Below are positions 50,619-60,160 of a stretch of DNA of 64,000 nt, in pieces. Origin of the DNA: Nocardia inohanensis NBRC 100128 (lineage in GTDB: Bacteria > Actinomycetota > Actinomycetes > Mycobacteriales > Mycobacteriaceae). Made by a program: the position numbers and the translations under genes. Position 1 is the first letter of the stretch. Each line of letters begins with the position of its first letter. Under the pieces are notes generated by a model. The model did not search any database. It was given only the letters and a program-made list of their open reading frames with translations, and was not told the origin of the DNA. The DNA lies in assembly GCF_001612945.1 (NCBI RefSeq), contig NZ_BDBK01000016.1, positions 496,001-560,000 of the forward strand, given 5' to 3'.

Positions 50619-52877
50619 ATGTCTGACACAGTGACGTCGGCCATCGAGGTCGAACCCGGCGTTTTCGAGTCCGTGGCCCTGATCGACAACGGCAGCTACG
50701 GCACCCGCACCATCCGTTTCGAGACCGGCCGGCTGGCCAAGCAGGCCGCGGGTTCCGTGGTCGCCTACCTCGACGACGAGACCATGCTGCTGTCGGCGAC
50801 CACCGCCGGCAAGCACCCCAAGGACCAGTTCGATTTCTTCCCGCTGACGGTGGATGTCGAAGAGCGCATGTACGCCGCGGGCCGCATCCCGGGCTCGTTC
50901 TTCCGTCGTGAGGGCCGCCCCTCCACCGACGCGATCCTGACCTGCCGCCTGATCGACCGGCCGCTGCGCCCGTCCTTCGTCGACGGCCTGCGCAACGAGA
51001 TCCAGGTCGTGGTGACCGTCATGTCGCTGGATCCGAAGGATCTGTACGACGTGGTCGCCATCAACGCGGCGTCGGCCTCCACCCAGATCGCGGGCCTGCC
51101 GTTCTCCGGCCCGGTCGGCGGCGTGCGCGTCGCCCTGATCGAGGGCCAGTGGGTCGCCTTCCCGACCGTCGAGCAGCTGGAAGGCGCCGTGTTCGACATG
51201 GTCGTCGCCGGCCGCGTGGTCGAGGGTGACGTCGCCATCATGATGGTCGAGGCCGAGGCCACCGACAATGTGCTGGCGCTGATCGCCGACGGCGCCACCG
51301 CGCCGACGGAAGCCGTTGTGGCCGAGGGCCTCGAGGCCGCCAAGCCGTTCATCGCCCGCCTGTGCAAGGCGCAGTCGGATCTGGCCGCCCTGGCGTCCAA
51401 GCCGACCGAGGAGTTCCCGGTCTTCCTGCCCTACCAGCCCGACGCGTTCGAGGCCGTCGAGGGCACCGCGAAGGCGGAGCTGAACGAGGCGCTGTCCATC
51501 GCGGGCAAGCACGAGCGCGAAGAGCGCATCGACGAGATCAAGCTGTCGGTGCTGTCCGCGCTCGCCGAGTCCTTCGAAGGCCGCGAGAAGGAACTGGGCG
51601 CGGCTTTCCGTTCGCTCACCAAGAAGCTTGTGCGCCAGCGCATCCTGACCGACAGCTTCCGCATCGACGGCCGTGGCCTGGCGGACATCCGCGCGCTCTC
51701 GGCCGAGGTCGCGGTCGTCCCGCGCGCCCACGGTTCGGCGCTGTTCGAGCGTGGCGAGACCCAGATCCTGGGCGTCACCACCCTCGATATGGTCAAGATG
51801 GCGCAGCAGGTCGACTCGCTCGGCCCGGAAACCTCCAAGCGCTACATGCACCACTACAACTTCCCGCCCTACTCCACCGGTGAGACCGGCCGCGTGGGCT
51901 CGCCCAAGCGTCGCGAGATCGGCCACGGCGCCCTCGCCGAGCGCGCCCTGATGCCGGTGCTGCCGTCGCAGGAAGAGTTCCCGTACGCCATCCGTCAGGT
52001 GTCGGAAGCGTTGTCCTCCAACGGTTCCACCTCGATGGGCTCGGTCTGCGCCTCGACCCTGTCGCTGCTGAACGCCGGTGTGCCGCTGAAGGCCCCCGTC
52101 GCCGGTATCGCCATGGGCCTGGTGTCCGACACCGTGAAGAACGACAAGGGTGAGGACGAGGTCCGCTACGTGGCCCTCACCGACATCCTGGGCGCCGAGG
52201 ATGCCTTCGGCGACATGGACTTCAAGGTCGCCGGCACCCGCGAGTTCGTGACCGCGCTCCAGCTCGACACCAAGCTCGACGGCATCCCGTCGCAGGTCCT
52301 GGCAGGTGCGCTGAACCAGGCCAAGGATGCCCGCTACACCATCCTGGATGTGATGGCCGAGGCCATCAACACCCCGGACGAGATGAGCCCGTACGCTCCG
52401 CGCGTCACCGCCATCAAGATCCCGGTCGACAAGATCGGCGAGGTGATCGGGCCCAAGGGCAAGGTGATCAACCAGATCACCGAGGACACCGGCGCCAACA
52501 TCTCCATCGAAGATGACGGCACCGTGTTCGTCGGTGCGACCGACGGCCCGTCCGCGCAGGCGGCCATCGATCTGATCAACGCCATCGCCAACCCGCAGCT
52601 GCCGAAGGTCGGCGAGCGCTTCCTGGGCACGGTCGTCAAGACCACCGCCTTCGGCGCGTTCGTGTCCCTGCTGCCGGGACGCGATGGCCTGGTGCACATC
52701 TCGAAGCTGGGCAACGGCAAGCGCGTCGCCAAGGTCGAGGATGTGGTCAACGTGGGTGACAAGCTCCGCGTCGAGATCGCCGATATCGACAACCGCGGCA
52801 AGATCTCCCTCGTCCCCGTCGACGACGATGCGGACAACTCCGACGCCGCAGCTGCGGTCGAGGCCGCTGCCGAGTAG
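50619..52877 (+). CDS. pnp: Polynucleotide phosphorylase (PNPase/GPSI)
   Basis: The protein has 752 residues from ATG 50619. It is a phosphorolytic 3'-5' exoribonuclease. Two RNase PH domains are present (about residues 15-240 and 335-560), with the second active site in LTDILGAEDAFGDMDFKVAG (conserved Asp pair). The KH domain has IPVDKIGEVIGPKGKVINQI and the S1 domain VGERFLGTVVKTTAFGAFVS. The C-terminus is acidic. The FFRREGRPST motif in the first domain is the RNA-binding FFRR loop. In actinobacteria the protein was once called guanosine pentaphosphate synthetase. pepR follows after 11 bases. Confidence 0.97.
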   Translation: MSDTVTSAIEVEPGVFESVALIDNGSYGTRTIRFETGRLAKQAAGSVVAYLDDETMLLSATTAGKHPKDQFDFFPLTVDVEERMYAAGRIPGSFFRREGRPSTDAILTCRLIDRPLRPSFVDGLRNEIQVVVTVMSLDPKDLYDVVAINAASASTQIAGLPFSGPVGGVRVALIEGQWVAFPTVEQLEGAVFDMVVAGRVVEGDVAIMMVEAEATDNVLALIADGATAPTEAVVAEGLEAAKPFIARLCKAQSDLAALASKPTEEFPVFLPYQPDAFEAVEGTAKAELNEALSIAGKHEREERIDEIKLSVLSALAESFEGREKELGAAFRSLTKKLVRQRILTDSFRIDGRGLADIRALSAEVAVVPRAHGSALFERGETQILGVTTLDMVKMAQQVDSLGPETSKRYMHHYNFPPYSTGETGRVGSPKRREIGHGALAERALMPVLPSQEEFPYAIRQVSEALSSNGSTSMGSVCASTLSLLNAGVPLKAPVAGIAMGLVSDTVKNDKGEDEVRYVALTDILGAEDAFGDMDFKVAGTREFVTALQLDTKLDGIPSQVLAGALNQAKDARYTILDVMAEAINTPDEMSPYAPRVTAIKIPVDKIGEVIGPKGKVINQITEDTGANISIEDDGTVFVGATDGPSAQAAIDLINAIANPQLPKVGERFLGTVVKTTAFGAFVSLLPGRDGLVHISKLGNGKRVAKVEDVVNVGDKLRVEIADIDNRGKISLVPVDDDADNSDAAAAVEAAAE

Positions 52878-52888
52878 AAACTGTCTGT

Positions 52889-54268
52889 GTGACGAAGAAG
52901 AAGTCGGAATCCCCCTCGCTCCGCGCTGTGGAGCAGGGGGGTTCCTCTCTTGTCCAGCATTCCGCCGACCTCCCGTCCGCCGACACCGGCGTGCGGAAAA
53001 CCGTGCTACCCGGCGGACTACGGGTAGTGACCGAACATGTGCCGGGCGTGCGCTCGGCCTCCGTCGGCGTGTGGGTGGGCGTCGGCTCGCGCGACGAAGG
53101 CCCGACCGTGGCCGGGGCCGCGCACTTCCTGGAACACCTGTTGTTCAAGGCGACGCCGACCCGATCCGCGCTCGACATCGCCGAAGCCATGGATGCCGTG
53201 GGCGGCGAACTGAACGCTTTCACGGCCAAGGAACAGACCTGCTACTACGCCCACGTCATCGACGAGGACCTGCCCTTGGCGGTGGACCTGGTCTCGGATG
53301 TGGTGCTGCGCGGGCTGTGCCGGGCCGAGGACGTGTCGGTGGAGCGTCAGGTGGTGCTGGAGGAGATCTCCATGCGCGACGACGACGCCGAGGACATGGT
53401 CGGGGACGCGTTCCTGACCGCGCTCTTCGGTGACCATCCGATCGGGCGTCCGGTGATCGGCAGCGTCGAGACCATCGAATCGATGCAGGCGCACCAGCTG
53501 CGCTCGTTCCATCTGCGCCGCTACCGCCCCGACCGGATGGTGGTCGCGGTGGCGGGCAATATCGAACACGATCATGTGGTCGAGCTGGTGTACCGGGCCT
53601 TCGCCGATCGCCTGGAGGCCGGGCAGGAACCGGCGCCCCGGCGCGAGGGCAAGTTCCGCCCGCGCGGCAATCCGGAACTGCTGCGCATCCATCGCGACAG
53701 TGAACAGGCGCACCTGGTGTTCGGCACCCGTGCCTTCGGCCGTCACGAAGGCGAGAAGCGCTGGCCGCTGTCGGTGCTCAACACCGTGCTCGGCGGTGGG
53801 CTGAGTTCACGGTTGTTCCAGCGCATTCGGGAAGAACGCGGCCTGGCGTACTCGGTGTACTCCAGCGTCGACACCTTCGCCGATACCGGCGCGTTCTCGG
53901 TCTACATCGGCTGCCAGCCCGAAAACCTCGGGCGGGTGGCGACTTTGGCGCGCGGCGTGCTGGAAGAGGTGGCGGCCGACGGCATCACCGATGCCGAATG
54001 CGCACGTGCCAAGGGCTCGTTGCGTGGCGGGCTGGTGCTCGGGCTCGAGGATTCCGGTTCGCGGATGAACCGGATCGGGCGCAGCGAACTCAGCTACGGC
54101 AACCATCGCAGCGTCTCCGAAACCCTGGCCCGGATAGACGAGGTCACCACCGCGGAGGTCTCGAAGATCGCGGCCTCGCTGCTTTCCCGCCCCTACGGGG
54201 TGGCGGTCGCCGGACCGTACCGGCGCACGCGTGACCTGCCCGCAGCGGTTCGACATCTGGTGGATTGA
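52889..54268 (+). CDS. pepR: M16-family zinc metallopeptidase
   Basis: The protein has 459 residues from GTG 52889, just after pnp. The inverted zinc motif HFLEHLLFK (HxxEH) is in the first half, and the downstream glutamate lies in LVSDVVLRGL. It has two M16 domains: N-terminal active and C-terminal inactive (RGNPELLRIHRDSEQAHLVF starts the second). It is related to mitochondrial processing peptidase beta; in mycobacteria the homologous Rv2782c is pepR beside pnp. It is predicted to be cytoplasmic, with no signal peptide. The substrate is unknown. Confidence 0.93.
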   Translation: MTKKKSESPSLRAVEQGGSSLVQHSADLPSADTGVRKTVLPGGLRVVTEHVPGVRSASVGVWVGVGSRDEGPTVAGAAHFLEHLLFKATPTRSALDIAEAMDAVGGELNAFTAKEQTCYYAHVIDEDLPLAVDLVSDVVLRGLCRAEDVSVERQVVLEEISMRDDDAEDMVGDAFLTALFGDHPIGRPVIGSVETIESMQAHQLRSFHLRRYRPDRMVVAVAGNIEHDHVVELVYRAFADRLEAGQEPAPRREGKFRPRGNPELLRIHRDSEQAHLVFGTRAFGRHEGEKRWPLSVLNTVLGGGLSSRLFQRIREERGLAYSVYSSVDTFADTGAFSVYIGCQPENLGRVATLARGVLEEVAADGITDAECARAKGSLRGGLVLGLEDSGSRMNRIGRSELSYGNHRSVSETLARIDEVTTAEVSKIAASLLSRPYGVAVAGPYRRTRDLPAAVRHLVD

Positions 54269-54344
54269 GCGCACACTCGTGTGCTGACCGCCACCCTCCG
54301 GCCGGTCATGGCTATGATCGCCGTGGCCGGTTGTTGGAGGGGAT

Positions 54345-56288
54345 GTGCTCGAACCAGGTGCGAAGTTCGCCGGGTATGTGATCGAACGCGAGTTGGGTCG
54401 TGGCGGGATGGGTGCGGTCTACCTCGCCCGTCACCCGCGACTACCGCGTTGGATCGCATTGAAGCTGCTCAACGCGGAATTCCACGGAGACAGCGAGACT
54501 CACGCGCGCTTCGAACGCGAAGCGGATCTCGCCGCGCGCCTGAACCACCCCGGCATCGTGACCGTCTACGACCGCGGCGTCGAGAACGGGCGCCTGTGGA
54601 TCGCCATGCAGTACGTGGATGGTGTTGAGGCCGAATCGGTTCCGGTGGAGGAGTTGCCGCCGGCGCGGGCCGTGGAGATCGTCACCGCCACCGCCGAAGC
54701 CCTCGATTACGCGCACCGGGTGGGCGTACTGCACCGAGATGTGAAGCCCGCCAATATCCTGCTCGCCCGCGAGACCCGGGAACAACAGCCCGGGGTGCTG
54801 CTCACCGACTTCGGCATCGCCCGCCTGCAAGAGGACAATGCCCAGCTGACCGACTCCGGCGCGGTGATGGCGACCCTCTCCTACGCCTCACCCGAACAGC
54901 TGTCGAACCTGCCGGTCGATCATCGATCCGACCAATACGCCTTGGCGTGCACGCTGTTCCGGTTGCTGACCGGATATATGCCCTTCCCGGCCACCGATCC
55001 GGCGGCGATCGTCAAAGCGCACCTGTACGACAGTCCGCTGCCGATAGCCAGCCTGCGCCCGGGGCTGCCCATGGGGTTGGATCCGGTGCTGGCGCGCGGT
55101 CTGGCGAAAAAGCCCGAGGAGCGGTATCGGTCCTGCGCGGAGTTCGCGGCCGCCGCGTGGCGCGCCATGGAGGAGGCCGCCGGGGTAGCCCGCCCGCCGC
55201 AACGCCCCGCCGAAACCGCTTCCCGCTCCGGCGGTTCCGGGAGCGAACGGCGGGCCGAACCGGCTCGGCAGCGATCCGGCGGCACGGGCGCGGAACGGCG
55301 TGCGGACGCGGCCCGGCCCCGATCCGCCGGAACCGGTGCGTTGCGCAGCGGTGCGACCGCGGCCGCCGGTCTCCCGGCCCAGCGGGAAAGGCGCGGAACC
55401 GATCCCGGCACCGGGCCTCGGCACGGCGGCGGGCCGAGTGGCCGCACCGTCACCGGCTCCGACAGCCAGGCGCAGCGAAGACCCGGCCGGGCCACCGGTC
55501 CGGGCCGGCACGGCAGCGACTCGGGCGCCGACAACCGGCGGCGGGCCGAGACCGCCGAACGCGTCGGCGCGGCGAACGGTGCGCGGCGGCGATCGTCCTC
55601 CGGCCGCCCCGGCATGGTGAATATCGCGCAGCTGTTCGCGCCGCGCACCGGCCGGCACCTGAAAACGACAGTCGCGGAACCGGAACGGGCCCGGCGGGCC
55701 CGCATGTGGGCCATCGGTGTCGCCGTCGCCTGCCTGGCCGCGGTGCTGGGGCTCACCATCCTGCTGACCTCGCCGTCCAGCCAGTCGGCCAAGACGAAGA
55801 GCGCGCCCCCGGAGATAGCCGAGATCAGCGCCGCCTTCAAGAACGTGGTGCCGCGCGACGGTACCGCCGGCACCGGCTTCTCGGGCGCCACCTGCCGCGT
55901 CGTGGACCCCGAAACCACCGATTTCCAAGCGCGCGTCGCCTTCGACGGCTGGATCTCCGCCTGGCAGTGCACCTACACCGCGGGGCACGACGTCCAGGAG
56001 TACGCCCTGTTCGCCTACCGCAATGTCGCCGCCGCCCAATGGGCCGCCAGCCAGGCCCGCCTCACCTCCTCCACCGTCGACGAGCCCACCTTCACCGAAA
56101 TCAACGGCGGCAAGTCCTACACCAACCGCCGCTTCGACCGCTCCCAGGACAAACCCTCCACCGTCTTCGTCACCTCCTTCTTCGACGACCCCAAACGCGA
56201 GAAGTTCCTCCTCTTCACCCGCGGCGACCCGGCCACCCCCAGCGGCGTCATCGACTGGTGGAAAACCTTGCCCCTCACCACCGGATAG
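54345..56288 (+). CDS. Receptor-type Ser/Thr protein kinase (PknB family)
   Basis: The protein has 647 residues from GTG 54345, with GGAGGGG upstream. The Hanks kinase domain occupies residues 1-275: glycine loop ELGRGGMGAVYLAR, catalytic VLHRDVKPANILL (about 128) and DFGIA (about 156). Residues 285-440 are a long Arg/Gly/Ser linker of low complexity, followed by one membrane helix (about 455-476). The extracytoplasmic domain of about 165 residues has two cysteines and no PASTA repeats, so its ligand is not peptidoglycan fragments in the PknB manner. A TerD-vWA gene follows after 50 bases and may be its target or partner (inference). Confidence 0.9.
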   Translation: MLEPGAKFAGYVIERELGRGGMGAVYLARHPRLPRWIALKLLNAEFHGDSETHARFEREADLAARLNHPGIVTVYDRGVENGRLWIAMQYVDGVEAESVPVEELPPARAVEIVTATAEALDYAHRVGVLHRDVKPANILLARETREQQPGVLLTDFGIARLQEDNAQLTDSGAVMATLSYASPEQLSNLPVDHRSDQYALACTLFRLLTGYMPFPATDPAAIVKAHLYDSPLPIASLRPGLPMGLDPVLARGLAKKPEERYRSCAEFAAAAWRAMEEAAGVARPPQRPAETASRSGGSGSERRAEPARQRSGGTGAERRADAARPRSAGTGALRSGATAAAGLPAQRERRGTDPGTGPRHGGGPSGRTVTGSDSQAQRRPGRATGPGRHGSDSGADNRRRAETAERVGAANGARRRSSSGRPGMVNIAQLFAPRTGRHLKTTVAEPERARRARMWAIGVAVACLAAVLGLTILLTSPSSQSAKTKSAPPEIAEISAAFKNVVPRDGTAGTGFSGATCRVVDPETTDFQARVAFDGWISAWQCTYTAGHDVQEYALFAYRNVAAAQWAASQARLTSSTVDEPTFTEINGGKSYTNRRFDRSQDKPSTVFVTSFFDDPKREKFLLFTRGDPATPSGVIDWWKTLPLTTG

Positions 56289-56338
56289 GCCCCGCCGTAG
56301 TCCGCCGGGTTGCCCCGAAGTGCGGCAGACTGGCACCC

Positions 56339-57793
56339 GTGAACCTGAGCAAGGGTGCCAATGTGCCAGTCGCCGCCTCCGCCGTCCGGGCGGTGCTCGC
56401 GTGGTCCGGGGGTCCCGGCGTACCCGCGATCGATGCCTCCGCGCTGCTGCTGACCGCCTCCGGCAAGGTCCGATCGGATACCGACTTCGTGTTCTACAAC
56501 CAGCCCGCGCATCCCAGCGGGGCGGTTCGGTACGCGGGCAAACAGGGCGCAGCCGATGCCCTGGACGTGAATCTGGCTGCCCTGGAAGCGGATATCGACC
56601 GCGTCGCCCTGTGTGCGTCGGCCGACGGCGGCACCTTCGGTCAGGTCCCCGGCTTGCATCTGCTGCTGCTCGATGCGGCCGGGACGCAACTGGCCCGCTT
56701 CGATATCGCCGCCGGCCCGGAAACCGCCATGCTGGGCGGCGAACTCTACCGCCGCGCCGGCGCCTGGAAGTTCCGTGCCGTCGGCCAAGGCTGGTCGAGC
56801 GGATTGGCGGGCCTGGCAACAGATTTCGGCATCACCGTCGACGACGCGCCCCCGCCCGTCACACCGCAGCAGCCGTTCGCTCCCTCCAGCCACAGCGCTC
56901 CGCCTCCGGCGTACAGCCCGCCGTCTCCCGCGTACAGCCCGCCGCCTCTGGGACAGCCTGCGCAGCAGTACGCACCGCCGCCCTCGGCGCCATCCACCCC
57001 GGCTTCCGCGCCCGGCGGCAATATCCGCCTCACCAAGGGTGAAGAGCGCCTGCCCATCGATATGCGAAAGCGGTTGTCGCTGCGCAAGGAACAGGTCGCG
57101 GTCAGTCTGGCCAAGCACGGGGCGCAGGGGCTGAGTGCTCGGGTGATCCTGGTGCTCGATGCATCCGGGTCGATGACGATGCTGTACGAGAAGGGCGTCA
57201 TCCATCGGGTGGTGGAGCGGATGGCCGCTGTCGCCGCTCAGCTGGACGAGAACGGTGCCATGCCGGCGTGGACCTTCGCCAGCAATCCGGCTCGGCTACC
57301 GGATCTCACCATTGCCGAACTGCCGCAATGGATGCAGCTGCATGTGCGCTGCGGTCAGTTGAAGCTGCTGCCGGGGCGCGGGGCGCGGAATCTGCAACCG
57401 GGGCAGGTGGATATGCGCAAGGTGGGCATCCAGAACGAGGAGCAGAAGGTGATCGCGGAGGTGCGCGGGTATGTGCACGCGACTCCGCAGCGGGTGCCGA
57501 CGCTCGTGCTGTTCTTCTCCGATGGGGGCGTTTACAAGAACCGCGAGATCGAACAGCAGTTGCGGGGCGCTGTGGAGGAACCCATCTTCTGGCAGTTCAT
57601 CGGCCTCGGCAGCCGCAACGGGTACGGCGTGCTGGAGCAGCTCGACACCATGGCGGGCCGCCGTGTCGACAATGTCGGCTTCTTCGCCGTCGACGATGTG
57701 GACACGGTCAGCGATGCCGAGCTCTACGACCGCTTGCTCTCGGAGTTCCCGTCCTACGTCACCGCCGCCACGCGGGCGGGCATCCTGCGCTGA
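56339..57793 (+). CDS. TerD-domain plus vWA-domain stress protein
   Basis: The protein has 484 residues from GTG 56339. Residues 1-170 are a TerD beta-sandwich: NLSKGANVPV start, DTDFVFYNQPAHPSGAVRYA, and the acidic Ca2+ site region near VNLAALEADIDRVALCA. Residues 172-220 are a Pro-rich linker (PPAYSPP repeats). The vWA domain, about 262-480, has an intact MIDAS: VLDASGSMTMLYEKG and FFSDGG. Such TerD-vWA (TerF-like) proteins belong to the tellurite/chemical-stress Ter network. It follows a membrane Ser/Thr kinase. It is cytoplasmic, with no TerC or TerB neighbours, so it is a minimal Ter unit. Confidence 0.87.
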   Translation: MNLSKGANVPVAASAVRAVLAWSGGPGVPAIDASALLLTASGKVRSDTDFVFYNQPAHPSGAVRYAGKQGAADALDVNLAALEADIDRVALCASADGGTFGQVPGLHLLLLDAAGTQLARFDIAAGPETAMLGGELYRRAGAWKFRAVGQGWSSGLAGLATDFGITVDDAPPPVTPQQPFAPSSHSAPPPAYSPPSPAYSPPPLGQPAQQYAPPPSAPSTPASAPGGNIRLTKGEERLPIDMRKRLSLRKEQVAVSLAKHGAQGLSARVILVLDASGSMTMLYEKGVIHRVVERMAAVAAQLDENGAMPAWTFASNPARLPDLTIAELPQWMQLHVRCGQLKLLPGRGARNLQPGQVDMRKVGIQNEEQKVIAEVRGYVHATPQRVPTLVLFFSDGGVYKNREIEQQLRGAVEEPIFWQFIGLGSRNGYGVLEQLDTMAGRRVDNVGFFAVDDVDTVSDAELYDRLLSEFPSYVTAATRAGILR

Positions 57794-57794
57794 C

Positions 57795-58301
57795 TCACAG
57801 CTCGCGCCGCATGGCGATCCGCGGCCAGCGATCCAATCCGAGTTCGCCCTCGTGCACGCGGATCTTGTGCAGGTCCGGGGTGAGTTCGTCGTCGGCCAGC
57901 CGCCGGAAGCCCAGGCGCGTGTAATACGGTGCGTTCCAAGGCACTTCGAGGAACGTGGTGAGCGAGAGCGCGGGCACTCCGGCCGCGCGGGCCTGGGCGG
58001 CGAGATGCTCGATCAGTCCCCGGCCCAGTCCGCGATGGGCGGCCGCGGGGTGCACCGAAACCTGTGCGATGTGTTCGGTGTCGTCGGCCGGTTCGCTCAC
58101 CAGATACGCCACGGGCGTGTCGTTCTCGTCGACGCTGACCCACGCCCGGCCGGCGCGACGGTACTCTTCGAGCCGTTCCAGCGTGGGTGGTTCGTCGTCG
58201 GCGATCTCGATCATGCCGATGGCCCGGAACGGTTCGCCGGCGGCATCCTCGATGTCTTGCAGAACGGGCAGATCGTCGATGGTGGCAGCACGAATGCGCA
58301 T
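57795..58301 (-). CDS. GNAT-family N-acetyltransferase
   Basis: The protein has 168 residues from ATG 58301. The acetyl-CoA binding motif A is IAQVSVHPAAAHRGLGRGLI (R-x-x-G-x-G form), and motif B includes FLEVPWNAPYYTRLGF. The N-terminus MRIRAATIDDLPVLQDIE is typical of RimI/YpeA-like GNATs. The acceptor is unknown. A TACCGT box 6 nt before the start suggests a leaderless mRNA. It converges on the TerD-vWA gene with a 1-base gap. Confidence 0.88.
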   Translation of the reverse strand: MRIRAATIDDLPVLQDIEDAAGEPFRAIGMIEIADDEPPTLERLEEYRRAGRAWVSVDENDTPVAYLVSEPADDTEHIAQVSVHPAAAHRGLGRGLIEHLAAQARAAGVPALSLTTFLEVPWNAPYYTRLGFRRLADDELTPDLHKIRVHEGELGLDRWPRIAMRREL

Positions 58302-58307
58302 GTGGTG

Positions 58308-58313
58308 ACGGTA
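58308..58313 (-). promoter_or_regulatory. Leaderless-type -10 box of the GNAT gene
   Basis: On the minus strand TACCGT ends 6 nt before ATG 58301. Confidence 0.45.
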
Positions 58314-58360
58314 GCGCGCATCCGCCCGTCGTCGCTGCCTATTTTGCCGCGCGATTCGCC

Positions 58361-58702
58361 TCAGCCGGTGTGGGCGCGGTTGGCGGCCTCGAGCACGGCG
58401 TCGAGCAGGCCCGGCAGTGCCCGGCGCATATCGTCGGCGCGCAGCGACACATAGGTATTGCCGTCGGTGGTGTCGCGCGCGGTGATCCCGGCCTCGCGCA
58501 GGATCTTGAAGTGATGCGCGGCCGTCGACTTGCTCACCGAGTCGTAGAGCAGCGAGCAGCGCTGCGGTCCGTCGGCGGCGCCGAGCCTGCGCACCATTTC
58601 CAGCCGGACGGGGTCCTGCAAGGCGGCCAGGACGGCGGGCAGGGGAGCGACTTCGGGTAGGGCATCCCCGGTGGCGACCTGGGTGGCGGCCGTATCGGTC
58701 AT
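58361..58702 (-). CDS. ArsR-family winged-helix repressor, second copy type
   Basis: The protein has 113 residues. It has winged-helix segments LAALQDPVRLEMVRRLG and recognition helix SKSTAAHHFKILREAGI, which is very close to the HKSTMSHHFRVLREAGL of the ArsR at 6720, plus the wing DTTDGNTYVSLRADD. It has one cysteine in PQRCSLL at the place equivalent to the single Cys of the other ArsR. It is divergent from an MFS gene, with two GTTYGA-N6-TCRAAC operators between. It is likely an autorepressor that controls the MFS pump. Confidence 0.9.
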   Translation of the reverse strand: MTDTAATQVATGDALPEVAPLPAVLAALQDPVRLEMVRRLGAADGPQRCSLLYDSVSKSTAAHHFKILREAGITARDTTDGNTYVSLRADDMRRALPGLLDAVLEAANRAHTG

Positions 58703-58724
58703 GACTTACCTCACTCGGATAGTG

Positions 58725-58775
58725 GTTTGACGACCATCGAACCTGGCGTAGGGTCAGGTTCGACAACAGTCAAAC
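58725..58775. promoter_or_regulatory. Tandem ArsR operators
   Basis: GTTTGA-CGACCA-TCGAAC (58725-58742) and GTTCGA-CAACAG-TCAAAC (58758-58775). They share the motif of the operator at 6677-6694. Centre-to-centre distance is 33 bases, about three helical turns. Confidence 0.72.
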
Positions 58776-58794
58776 TTACCTGATGGAGGATGGG

Positions 58795-60000
58795 ATGGCA
58801 GCGACCGTGACGGTTGCGACTCGATCCGAGCCGGGCACCCAGAGCTGGGCGTACGCGCTGGTCCTGGTCGCCAGCGGCGTGGCGCTGGGCGTCTCGGGCG
58901 CGCCCGCTCCGCTCTACGGGCTCTATCAGCAGGCGTGGCACTTCTCACCGCTCACCACGACTTTCGTCTTCGCCGTCTATGCGGTGGCGGCGCTGGGCGC
59001 GGTGCTGGTCTCCGGCCGCATCTCCGATGTGGTGGGCCGAAAGCCGGTGCTGCTCGGCGCTTTCGCGATCATGATCGCCGGGCTGATCGTCTTCCTGTTC
59101 GCCGACAATGTCGCCATGCTGCTGCTGGCTCGCGCACTGCACGGCGCGGCGGTCGGCGCGATCGTGGTCTCCGGTGCGGCCGCGCTGCTGGACCTGCGCC
59201 CGCAGCACGGCGCGCGCTCCGGCCAGCTCTCGGGCGTGGCCTTCAATATCGGTATGGCCGTGGCGATTCTGGGCTCGGCGGTGCTGGCGCAGTACGCGCC
59301 GCATCCGCTGCGCACGCCGTACCTGGTGATCACCATCGCCTGCCTGGCCATCGCCGCCGGGGTGCTGCTGCTGCGCGAACCGCACACCGCCCGCGTCGAG
59401 CGCCGCATCACCATCGCCAAACCGGCGGTGCCGCAGGAGATCCGCAGCGACTTCTGGTTCGCGGCGCTGGGCGTGATGGCGGCCTGGTCGGTACTGGGCG
59501 TGCTGCTGTCGCTGTACCCGTCGCTGGCCCAGCAGGAGACCGGCATCCACAACCTGGTCTTCGGCGGCGCCGTGGTGGCCTCGACCGCGACCGCCGGTGC
59601 GCTCTCGCAAGCCTTCGCCGGCGGCATCCCGGCCCGCCGCGCCGCCATCATCGGCGATATCGGCATGGCCGCCGCCCTGGTGCTGACCCTGCCCGCCCTC
59701 GCCACCGGCAACTGGGTCGTGGTGCTCGCCGCCGGCCTGTTCCTGGGCGCGACCTTCGGCCTCGGCTTCGGCGGCTCCATCCGCCACCTGTCCAACGTTG
59801 TCCCGCAACACAAGCGCGGCGAAACCATGTCGGCCTACTACCTGCTCGCCTACACGGCCTTGGCCCTGCCCACCGTCGTCGCGGGCTGGGCGGCGACCAC
59901 CTGGGGCCTCACCACGGTCTTCCCCTGGTTCGTGGTCGCAGTCGCCCTGGCCTGCCTCGTCGCGGCCGGACTGGGCCTGCGCCGCAACGCCGCCGCGTAG
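58795..60000 (+). CDS. MFS transporter controlled by ArsR
   Basis: The protein has 401 residues from ATG 58795, with GGAGG 6 bases upstream; the ATG at 58783 lies before that site. It has about 12 membrane helices. The TM2-3 loop GRISDVVGRKPVLLG is the MFS motif A. Motif C is not obvious, so direction of transport is less certain, but divergence from a repressor suggests efflux. The LYGLYQQAWHFSP segment in TM1-2 is typical of actinobacterial YfcJ-like pumps. A perfect terminator hairpin follows. Confidence 0.88.
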   Translation: MAATVTVATRSEPGTQSWAYALVLVASGVALGVSGAPAPLYGLYQQAWHFSPLTTTFVFAVYAVAALGAVLVSGRISDVVGRKPVLLGAFAIMIAGLIVFLFADNVAMLLLARALHGAAVGAIVVSGAAALLDLRPQHGARSGQLSGVAFNIGMAVAILGSAVLAQYAPHPLRTPYLVITIACLAIAAGVLLLREPHTARVERRITIAKPAVPQEIRSDFWFAALGVMAAWSVLGVLLSLYPSLAQQETGIHNLVFGGAVVASTATAGALSQAFAGGIPARRAAIIGDIGMAAALVLTLPALATGNWVVVLAAGLFLGATFGLGFGGSIRHLSNVVPQHKRGETMSAYYLLAYTALALPTVVAGWAATTWGLTTVFPWFVVAVALACLVAAGLGLRRNAAA

Positions 60001-60014
60001 CGCGCGAGCCGACG

Positions 60015-60038
60015 CCGCCCGGTGATCACACCGGGCGG
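60015..60038 (+). terminator. Terminator of the 58.8-kb MFS gene
   Basis: A perfect 10-bp stem (60015-60024 with 60029-60038) with loop ATCA begins 14 bases after the stop. Confidence 0.75.
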
Positions 60039-60160
60039 ACGTTCTCATCTTCCGGCGTCATTTCGGCGTGCCGACCGGCGAGTTGCAGTGAAAGTCCTTG
60101 TCCGCAGGGAAAGTACGCGCATGCGGTGCGGTGCGGCCGCACTGTCGCTATCCTTCCGCT

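Noticed and set aside
53420..60000. A defence island around the kinase, TerD-vWA and nuclease-like genes
   Set aside because: Apart from the distant Rpn-like gene there is no nuclease, NTPase or methylase cluster here; the neighbours are housekeeping and efflux genes.
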